Positions 1 through 4,644 of a stretch of DNA of 5,966 nucleotides are shown in pieces. The translations under genes were made by a program, and so were the position numbers. The notes under the pieces are model-generated. The model made no database searches, was not told where the DNA came from, and saw only the letters and a program-made list of their open reading frames with translations. The first letter of the stretch is position 1. Each line of letters begins with the position of its first letter. The DNA is from Candidatus Rokuibacteriota bacterium (GTDB taxonomy: Bacteria > Methylomirabilota > Methylomirabilia > Rokubacteriales > CSP1-6): NCBI GenBank assembly GCA_003220195.1, contig QHRT01000189.1, forward strand, positions 1 to 5,966. Reading direction: 5' to 3'.

Positions 1-45
1 CGGTGATCCGACGACGCGCCCAACGGCCGCGTCGTCGGATCACCG
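1..45. repeat. Perfect 18-bp fold-back at the window edge
   Basis: Bases 1-18 are the exact reverse complement of bases 28-45, separated by a 9-nt loop (19-27). The right arm is ordinary exonuclease III coding sequence. The left arm read in the same frame gives a TGA at 4-6 and residues that do not fit the family, which normally has a Tyr-Val-Pro-Asn-Gly-like run just before this point. The simplest reading is an assembly or library artefact at a contig end, with the left arm a fold-back copy of the right. A genuine palindrome inside the gene would have to disrupt the protein. Confidence 0.85.
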
Positions 46-540
46 TTCTACGAAGCCAAGCTCGTCTGGTTCGATCGCCTCGCGCGGTGGCTCGGGGAAG
101 CGCGCGATCCCGGGGAGCCGCTCGTCCTCGGCGGCGACTTCAACGTCGCGCCGGAAGACGCCGACGTCTGGGATGCGGAAGCGTGCCACGGCGGGACGCA
201 CGTCTCGGAGCGAGAGCGTCAGGCGTTCACACGGCTGTGCGAGTGGGGCCTCCACGACGCGTACCGCCTGCACCATCGCGAGCCCGGCCGCTACACCTGG
301 TGGGACTACCGCGCCGGGAACTTTCACAAGAACTTCGGGATGCGCATCGACCACCTGCTCGTCAGCGCCCCGGTGCGCGATCGCACGGTGTGGGCGGAGA
401 TCGACCGCGAAGCGCGCAAGGGCAAGCCCACGCCGTCGGACCACACGCCACTCGTGATCGATCTCGACGAGCGGGGGTGCGAGATCGACGCCGGCTGGGC
501 TTCGGCCGAGGGCCGGATCGCGGCGCGTCGAGCGACGTGA
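19..540 (+). CDS. xthA: Exodeoxyribonuclease III, C-terminal part (5' truncated)
   Basis: Mg-dependent 3'-5' exonuclease and AP endonuclease of base excision repair, EEP (endonuclease/exonuclease/phosphatase) fold, cytoplasmic. About 173 residues are present, from a Pro-Asn-Gly-Arg run at 19-30 to the TGA at 538-540. The family is usually about 255-265 residues, so roughly 85-90 N-terminal residues (including the metal-binding Asn and Glu) are outside the window. The three C-terminal catalytic blocks are intact: GGDFN at 130-144 (Asp and Asn of the E. coli GDMN motif), RIDH at 343-354, and SDHTP at 436-450, which carries the catalytic His. About 24 residues follow the last beta strand (ending AARRAT), a short low-complexity tail. 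The frame is open leftward to base 7, but 1-18 look artefactual, so I start at 19. Family assignment is firm. The symbol rests on family membership only. Confidence 0.9.
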   Translation, partial: PNGRVVGSPFYEAKLVWFDRLARWLGEARDPGEPLVLGGDFNVAPEDADVWDAEACHGGTHVSERERQAFTRLCEWGLHDAYRLHHREPGRYTWWDYRAGNFHKNFGMRIDHLLVSAPVRDRTVWAEIDREARKGKPTPSDHTPLVIDLDERGCEIDAGWASAEGRIAARRAT

Positions 541-617
541 CCGGAAATCGGAGGAGCGAGCTGCGCCGAGACGATTGCGCGAGCGAGTGTTGCCCGCGCC
601 TCAACGACGTTCACCGA

Positions 618-626
618 GGGGAGGAG
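618..626 (+). promoter_or_regulatory. Ribosome binding site of the quinone oxidoreductase
   Basis: GGGGAGGAG lies 8 nt before the ATG at 635. It fixes the original start of the broken oxidoreductase gene at 635, well upstream of the long frame that seems to begin with a GTG at 817. The 94-bp gap between exonuclease III and this gene (541-634) holds no convincing terminator or promoter. Confidence 0.75.
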
Positions 627-634
627 CGAAGACG

Positions 635-1554
635 ATGAAAGCGATTCGCGTGTCCGAGTACGGCGGTCCGTCGGTCATGAAGCTTCAAGACGTGCCCACG
701 CCCCAGCCCGGCCCGACGCAGGTGCTCGTCCGTAACCACTCGACAACCGCGGTCCGAAGCTGCCGTACACGCCGGGCTCGGACGCCGCGGGCGTCGTCGA
801 GGCGGTCGGCGCCAACGTGACCGGGGTGAAGCCCGGCGACCGCGTGTACTTCGGTGGGTCGGTCAGCGGCGCCTACGCCGAGCTCTCGGTCTGTGAGCAG
901 ACCCAGATTCATCCGCTGGCCGGGAAGGCGTCGTTTGCGCAGGGCGCGGCGATCAACGTGCCGTACGCCACCGCGTATCACGCGCTGTTCCACCGTGGCC
1001 ACGGCGATGCGGGCGAGACAGTGCTCGTGCACGGCGCGAGCGGTGGCGTCGGGATCGGCGCGGTCCAGCTCGCGCGGGCGCGCGGCATGGCCGTGATCGG
1101 GACTGCGGGAACCGAACGCGGGCGCCGGCTCGTGCAGGAGCAGGGCGCGCATCACGTGCTCGATCACACCGCGCCGGGCTACCTCGACGAGGTGATGACG
1201 ATCACGGCGAACCGGGGGGTCGACGTCGTGCTCGAGATGCTGGCGAACGTCAACCTCGCGAAGGACCTGGGCGTGATCGCGATGCGCGGCCGCATCGTCG
1301 TCATCGGCAACCGCGGCGGGATCGAGATCAACCCGCGCATGGCGATGAACAAGGACGCGGCGATTCTCGGCATGGCGCTCTTCCATGCGTCACCGGCGCA
1401 GCTCGCCGGCATCCACGCGGCGCTGGTGGAGGGGCTCCGCAACGGAACGCTGCGTCCAGTGATCGGCGAGCAGATCCCGCTGGCGGAGGCGCCGCGCGCG
1501 CACGAGGTCGTGATGGCGAACGGCCACCACGGCAAGGTCGTGCTGGTGCCCTGA
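635..1554 (+). pseudogene. NADPH:quinone oxidoreductase (zeta-crystallin type MDR), broken by deletion and frame change
   Basis: The family reduces quinones or activated C=C bonds with NADPH (zinc-free medium-chain dehydrogenase/reductase, cytosolic). The N-terminal piece (635 to about 733) reads MKAIRVSEYGGP...QVLVR, a typical family start. The remainder is one frame off: PKLPYTPGSDAAGVVEAVG begins at 754 and continues to the TGA at 1552-1554, with the Rossmann motif GASGGVG at 1033-1053 and a normal C-terminus (AHEVV...GKVVLVP). Between Arg 731-733 and Pro 754 only 20 nt remain where relatives carry about 20 residues (the AAGVN-P-D-Y-R-G-Y stretch lining the quinone and cofactor cleft), so about 45 nt are missing. 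Neither frame bridges the gap: one stops at 818-820, the other at 733-735. The GTG at 817 opens a 245-residue frame, but it would lack the GroES-like N-terminal domain and has no good Shine-Dalgarno. The rest is free of lesions, so this is a very recent pseudogene or an assembly error. Confidence 0.85.
731..754 (+). other. Deletion/frame junction inside the oxidoreductase
   Basis: The reading frame of the oxidoreductase passes from the frame of ATG 635 to the frame of the CCG at 754 within these bases. The intervening 20 nt could encode Asn-Pro-Leu-Asp-Asn-Arg-Gly if one extra C followed the AAC at 734-736, reminiscent of the family's GVNPxD motif. The lesion may therefore be composite: one lost base plus one or two short in-frame losses. 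The exact boundaries cannot be set without an intact relative. Confidence 0.6.
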
Positions 1555-1555
1555 A

Positions 1556-2323
1556 CTACACCTCGAGGGTGATCTCGCGGACGACGCCGCGCAGATCCAT
1601 CTCGAACTCGAGACCGGCCACCGGCGGCCGGCTCAGGAACCATCGGATGCCGTGGATGGCCGCGGCGCCGGTCTGCCGGAGGATCGTGGCGGGGAGGAAC
1701 GTCTCGATCGGCTCCGCGGTGTAGACGTCGATGATCGTGACGTCGGGCCAGTCGGCGCCGAGCGCGCGCAGCCGCGTCGCCTCCGTGCTCATGACGTGCG
1801 CGGCCTTTTCGCGCATCGCCTCCGGCGACGTCTCGCCGTGACGCACGATCCCCGCCGCGCCGGCGCCGCGCTCGCGCGTTTCGCCGGAGCCCGCGACCAC
1901 GAACGTCGGACGCGTCGTCGCGCCAGGCACGGTGTAGCTGAACGCATAGAGTGACGGCTCGCTCGGCGCGCCGACCACCGGCGCCACGTTCGTACGGGCG
2001 ATCGGGTTTTCGCCGTCGAGCAGGATCTTCCAGTCGGTGAGGACCGCGCGATAGCCGGCGTTGAACGTGTCGAAGCCCTCGAAGCTGAACGGCGCCGGGA
2101 TGCGGAGCTCGATCGCGCAGAGCGCGGCGCGCGGACGGCTCTCCGCGCGCAGGTGGCGGTCGATCAGCCCGAAGCCGTCGCGCCACGGGATCGGCGCGCG
2201 GAGCGTCGCGTGGACGACCTGGAACCCGGACATCGCGACGACGCCGGACGAGAACGGCGGGATCCCTGGCAGGAACCGGAAGTTGCCGGCGGAAACGTCG
2301 CGGAGACTCGCTGGCTGGCTCAT
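1556..2323 (-). CDS. RidA/chorismatase-fold-like protein, CnbZ-like putative deaminase
   Basis: 255 residues, starting at the only sensible ATG (2321-2323), just before the conserved-looking block GNFRFLPGIPPFSSGVV (residues 13-29). No signal peptide or membrane helix is visible, so it is probably cytosolic. From memory the sequence resembles proteins annotated as 2-amino-5-chloromuconate deaminase CnbZ: blocks PWRDGFGLIDRHL (46-58), NPIARTNVAP (106-115), AFSYTVP (127-133) and TFVVAGSGE (140-148). The last 90 residues look like a RidA (YjgF/UK114) domain: DVTIIDVYT (194-202), then R232 and LEFEMDLRG (238-246), which align by eye with the substrate-carboxylate Arg and the Glu of RidA enamine/imine deaminases. 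Chorismatases have the same overall build, so a lyase/hydrolase on a chorismate-like ring is an alternative. No clear Shine-Dalgarno precedes the ATG. It is divergent from the DapA/Ldh pair, which suggests shared control. CDS is certain; function is tentative. Confidence 0.72.
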   Translation of the reverse strand: MSQPASLRDVSAGNFRFLPGIPPFSSGVVAMSGFQVVHATLRAPIPWRDGFGLIDRHLRAESRPRAALCAIELRIPAPFSFEGFDTFNAGYRAVLTDWKILLDGENPIARTNVAPVVGAPSEPSLYAFSYTVPGATTRPTFVVAGSGETRERGAGAAGIVRHGETSPEAMREKAAHVMSTEATRLRALGADWPDVTIIDVYTAEPIETFLPATILRQTGAAAIHGIRWFLSRPPVAGLEFEMDLRGVVREITLEV

Positions 2324-2413
2324 GGCTCGGAACAGTATCACGACTCGATGAGCGAGACGGCCGCGGCGCTCTGTGGGAAGATCGGACCACTGAAAGGACC
2401 CAAGGAGGCGATC
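2324..2413. promoter_or_regulatory. Divergent intergenic region between the CnbZ-like gene and the DapA-like operon
   Basis: This 90-bp gap separates two divergent starts and must hold, or lie next to, promoters for both sides. I find only weak matches: TATCAC at 2336-2341 on the + strand and GATACT at 2334-2339 read on the - strand as possible -10 elements, neither with a recognisable -35. If the minus-strand box were used, the transcript would start within a few bases of the ATG at 2323, which would fit the missing Shine-Dalgarno of that gene. No clear palindromic operator is visible. Confidence 0.3.
2402..2408 (+). promoter_or_regulatory. Ribosome binding site that sets the GTG start of the DapA-like gene
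   Basis: AAGGAGG, a full anti-Shine-Dalgarno match, lies 5 nt before GTG 2414. It decides for that GTG over the upstream in-frame ATG codons (the frame is open from before 2153) and over the in-frame ATG at 2432, which has no such sequence at the right distance. Confidence 0.85.
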
Positions 2414-3331
2414 GTGAACGACGTCCATCGCATGTCCGGCGTGCTCTCGCCGGTCGTCACTCCGTTCAAGGCCGATCTCTCGCCCGATCCCGACCGTTTC
2501 GTGCGGCACTGCCGCTGGCTCCTGTCGCAGAACGTCGGGCTGGCGGTGTTCGGCACGAATTCCGAAGCGAACTCGCTCTCGGTGGAGGAGAAGGTCGAGC
2601 TGCTCGACCGGCTCGTCGGCGCCGGCATCGATCCCGCGCGCATGATGCCGGGCACCGGCTGCTGCGCGCTCACGGATTCCGTGCGGCTCACGGCGCACGC
2701 GATGAAGCTCGGCTGCGGCGGTGTCCTGATGCTGCCGCCGTTCTACTACAAGGGCGTGCCAGACGACGGGCTCTTCCGGAACTTCGCGGAGGTGATCGAA
2801 CGGGTCGGTGAGCAGCGCCTGCGCGTGTATCTCTATCACATCCCGCCGGTCGCGCAGGTGCCGATCACGCTCGGGCTGGTCGAGCGCCTGTTGAAGACGT
2901 ATCCGACGCAAACCGCCGGGATGAAGGACAGCGGCGGCGACTGGAGCAACACGAAGGCGTTTCTCGATGCGTTCGCGAAGTCCGGGTTCCACGTCTTCGC
3001 CGGGTCCGAGACGTTCCTGCTCCAGAACATGCGGAGCGGCGGCGCCGGCTGCATCAGCGCGACCGCGAACGTCCATCCCGGTCCCATCGCGCGGCTCTAC
3101 GACACGTGGCGCGACGCCGATGCCGACACGCAGCAGGCGCGGCTCGACGAGATCCGCGGCGTGTTCTCGAAGTTCCCGATGATCCCGGCGCTGAAGGCGG
3201 CGATCGCGCATCACGGCAAGGACGGAGCGTGGGGGACCGTGCGGCCGCCGCTGGTGGACCTGACGGCGGACCAGGCCCGGGCACTGATGGCCGAGCTGGA
3301 CCGGAAGAAATTCACGATGCCAGGACTTTGA
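2414..3331 (+). CDS. DapA/NAL-superfamily lyase (dihydrodipicolinate synthase family, not true DapA)
   Basis: Class I (Schiff-base) aldolase/lyase of the N-acetylneuraminate lyase superfamily, a cytosolic (beta/alpha)8 barrel. 305 residues from GTG 2414, the usual length. Seen in order: SGVLSPVVTPF (residues 8-18), the carboxylate-binding loop GTNSEA (47-52, family GTTGE), PPFYYKG (108-114), the catalytic Tyr in YHIPP (141-145), the Schiff-base Lys K171 in AGMKDSGGD, and SGGAGCISATANVHP (208-222). In E. coli DapA the Tyr motif is followed by Ser-Arg, the Arg binding the aspartate semialdehyde product; here those positions are Pro-Val (V146), and the second Thr of the TT pair is Asn49. A lysine-biosynthesis DapA is therefore unlikely. 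More plausible roles are a 2-keto-3-deoxy sugar acid aldolase, a 4-hydroxy-2-oxo acid aldolase, or a cyclic-imine deaminase such as that of hydroxyproline catabolism. It leads an operon with the Ldh_2 dehydrogenase 51 nt downstream. Confidence 0.93.
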   Translation: MNDVHRMSGVLSPVVTPFKADLSPDPDRFVRHCRWLLSQNVGLAVFGTNSEANSLSVEEKVELLDRLVGAGIDPARMMPGTGCCALTDSVRLTAHAMKLGCGGVLMLPPFYYKGVPDDGLFRNFAEVIERVGEQRLRVYLYHIPPVAQVPITLGLVERLLKTYPTQTAGMKDSGGDWSNTKAFLDAFAKSGFHVFAGSETFLLQNMRSGGAGCISATANVHPGPIARLYDTWRDADADTQQARLDEIRGVFSKFPMIPALKAAIAHHGKDGAWGTVRPPLVDLTADQARALMAELDRKKFTMPGL

Positions 3332-3369
3332 TCGGAGGGGGCCTTGCGCAGGCGAAGCTCGCGCTCGAA

Positions 3370-3376
3370 AAGGAGG
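3370..3376 (+). promoter_or_regulatory. Ribosome binding site of the Ldh_2 dehydrogenase
   Basis: AAGGAGG lies 6 nt before ATG 3383. It selects this start over the upstream in-frame ATG at 3344, which would add a 13-residue Arg/Ser-rich leader (MRRRSSRSKRR...) unlike the family's usual N-terminus. Confidence 0.85.
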
Positions 3377-3382
3377 AGCATC

Positions 3383-4474
3383 ATGGTCGCGCGAATTCCG
3401 TGGAAGCAGGTGCGCGAGCAGCTCGTGTCCGTGTTCCGCGCGTGGGGGATGTCGGACGCGCATGCCGAGACGACCGCCGACATGATGGTGGAGACCGACC
3501 TCCGTGGCGTCGACTCCCACGGCATCTCGATGCTGCCGACGTACGACCGCGAGTTCCGCGCGGGCCGGATGAACATGCGGCCGCAGTTCAAGACGGTGCG
3601 CCAGAATCTGGCGACCGCGCTGATCGACGCGGACCGGTCGCTCGGCCATCCCGTGTCGGTCTATGCGATGAACCTGGCGGTCGACAAGTGCCGCGAGACC
3701 GGCGTCGCCGTCGTGTCGGTCGTCAACTCCCATCACTTCGGCGCCGCCGGGTGCTACTCGAAGATCGCCGCAGACCGCGGCGTGATCGGCATGGTCACCA
3801 CGTCGACGCGCGGGATCACGATGGTGCCGACGTTCGGCGCGGAGCCGGTCATGGGCACCAATCCGATCGCGTTCGCCGCGCCGGCGAAGAAGAATCCGCC
3901 GTTCCAGCTGGACATGGCGACGACGACCGTCGCCGCCGGAAAGGTGAAGGTCCACAAGCTCAACCACAAGCCGCTGCCCCCCGGCTGGGTTGTCGACGAG
4001 AGCGGTCAGCCGGTGACGGACCCGGAGAAGGCGTTCGGCTACGTCTTCGACCGGCCGGAAGGCGGCATCACACCCGTCGGCGGCCCACGCGAGGTTGGCG
4101 GCCACAAGGGCTACGGGCTGGCGGTCATGGTGCACATCCTCGGCGGCGCGCTGTCCGGCGCGTCGTTCTCGCCGATCCGCGTGAAGACGCAGAAGCCGTC
4201 GGACCCGCACAACATCGGCCATTTCTTCCTGGCCATCGATCCGCGCGCCTTCCGTGCCGAGGGAGAATTCGAGAACGACGTCGATCAGGTCATCGACATC
4301 CTGCATGCGACGAAGCGCGCGGACGCCGCGCAGCCGGTCCTGGTGGCCGGCGATCCGGAGATGGCGACGCGCGCAGAGCGGCTCGAGAGCGGCGTGCCGA
4401 TCCCGGACGACCTGATGGCGCAACTCCGTGACGTGGCGAAGAGCGCGAACGTCGCATTCGTCCTGAAACCGTAA
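3383..4474 (+). CDS. Ldh_2 family NAD(P)H-dependent oxidoreductase (malate/L-lactate/ureidoglycolate/imine reductase type)
   Basis: 363 residues, family-typical length (about 330-365), cytosolic, with the non-Rossmann fold shared by sulfolactate, ureidoglycolate and 2,3-diketogulonate dehydrogenases and by delta1-piperideine/pyrroline-2-carboxylate reductases. Visible motifs: LRGVDSHGISMLPTY (40-54) with the catalytic His46, NSHHFGAAGCYS (115-126), GTNPIAFAAP (158-167), the LDMATTTVA nucleotide-site block (176-184), and GGHKGYGLAVMV (239-250) with the cofactor-binding HKGYGLA signature. All key residues are present, so it should be active. It follows the DapA-like gene on the same strand with a 51-nt gap and its own strong Shine-Dalgarno, so the two are probably co-transcribed and act on the same pathway. 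Substrate specificity cannot be assigned: the family spans 2-hydroxy acid oxidation and cyclic imine reduction. The TAA at 4472-4474 lies 15 nt before a large inverted repeat. Confidence 0.93.
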   Translation: MVARIPWKQVREQLVSVFRAWGMSDAHAETTADMMVETDLRGVDSHGISMLPTYDREFRAGRMNMRPQFKTVRQNLATALIDADRSLGHPVSVYAMNLAVDKCRETGVAVVSVVNSHHFGAAGCYSKIAADRGVIGMVTTSTRGITMVPTFGAEPVMGTNPIAFAAPAKKNPPFQLDMATTTVAAGKVKVHKLNHKPLPPGWVVDESGQPVTDPEKAFGYVFDRPEGGITPVGGPREVGGHKGYGLAVMVHILGGALSGASFSPIRVKTQKPSDPHNIGHFFLAIDPRAFRAEGEFENDVDQVIDILHATKRADAAQPVLVAGDPEMATRAERLESGVPIPDDLMAQLRDVAKSANVAFVLKP

Positions 4475-4495
4475 CCGGCCGACGATAACCGGTCG
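4472..4495 (+). repeat. Short direct repeat at the end of the Ldh_2 gene
   Basis: TAACCGGCCG (4472-4481) and TAACCGGTCG (4486-4495) match at 9 of 10 positions, 14 nt apart. The first copy contains the stop codon of the dehydrogenase and the second runs into the outer arm of the inverted-repeat element. It may be a junction scar from insertion of that element, or chance in GC-rich DNA. Confidence 0.45.
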
Positions 4496-4613
4496 GGAGG
4501 CGCGGGGGGCGCAGCGGGTCTCACGCCGACATCCACAGGTGGATGAGGCGAAGCCTCATCACACCGAGGACAGGAGGCGCGAGGCCCGCTGCGCCCCCCG
4601 CGCCTCCCGACCG
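4490..4613. repeat. Large nested inverted-repeat element between convergent genes
   Basis: Bases 4490-4518 and 4585-4613 are perfect reverse complements (29 bp, almost all G:C). The stem continues inward with one G-T pair (4519/4584), three pairs, one A-C mismatch (4523/4580) and four more pairs, so 4490-4527 folds on 4576-4613. The 48-nt apex holds an 8-bp hairpin, 4542-4549 with 4553-4560, closed by a GAA triloop (GCGAAGC at 4548-4554, a heptamer known as an unusually stable DNA mini-hairpin). A competing 6-bp hairpin, 4531-4536 with 4539-4544, shares bases with it. The element lies 15 nt after the dehydrogenase stop and 31 nt after the TPR gene stop, where it could end or insulate both transcripts. 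No T tract follows on either strand, so it is not a standard intrinsic terminator. The size and nesting look more like a REP/MITE-type dispersed element. No other copy is in this window. Confidence 0.9.
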
Positions 4614-4644
4614 TCTCGCGTGTGTGATCTGGGGCTCCGCGACT

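Noticed and set aside
526..537. Small hairpin CGTCG-AG-CGACG at the end of exonuclease III
   Set aside because: Five pairs with a two-base loop inside coding sequence and no T tract; such short palindromes are expected by chance in this composition.
40..614. Several frames of 80-211 residues overlapping exonuclease III
   Set aside because: They conflict with a frame carrying GDFN, RIDH and SDHTP catalytic motifs, and their composition is that of shifted GC-rich frames.
817..1554. Independent 245-residue oxidoreductase starting at GTG 817
   Set aside because: Family sequence continues upstream in the same frame to at least 754, there is no good ribosome site before 817, and the true start with a strong Shine-Dalgarno is at 635. 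It is treated as the tail of a broken gene.
1179..2390. 403-residue minus-strand frame over the oxidoreductase end and the CnbZ-like gene
   Set aside because: It is a shifted frame of the CnbZ-like gene with Arg-rich composition and no recognisable motif.
1556..4423. 955-residue minus-strand open frame spanning the CnbZ-like, DapA-like and Ldh_2 genes
   Set aside because: Only its last 255 residues look like a real protein. The remainder is antisense to two firm enzymes and is Arg/His/Asp-rich, the usual shadow of GC-rich third positions. I see no sign of a fusion.
3106..4431. 441-residue plus-strand open frame overlapping the DapA-like and Ldh_2 genes
   Set aside because: It is out of frame with both genes and has Arg/Gly/Ala-rich low-complexity composition with no family-like blocks.
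4490..4613. Classical Rho-independent terminator or integron attC site
   Set aside because: No T run follows the stem on either strand. The arms are too long and perfect for attC, and I could not find paired attC-type core sites (RYYYAAC/GTTRRRY) at the ends.
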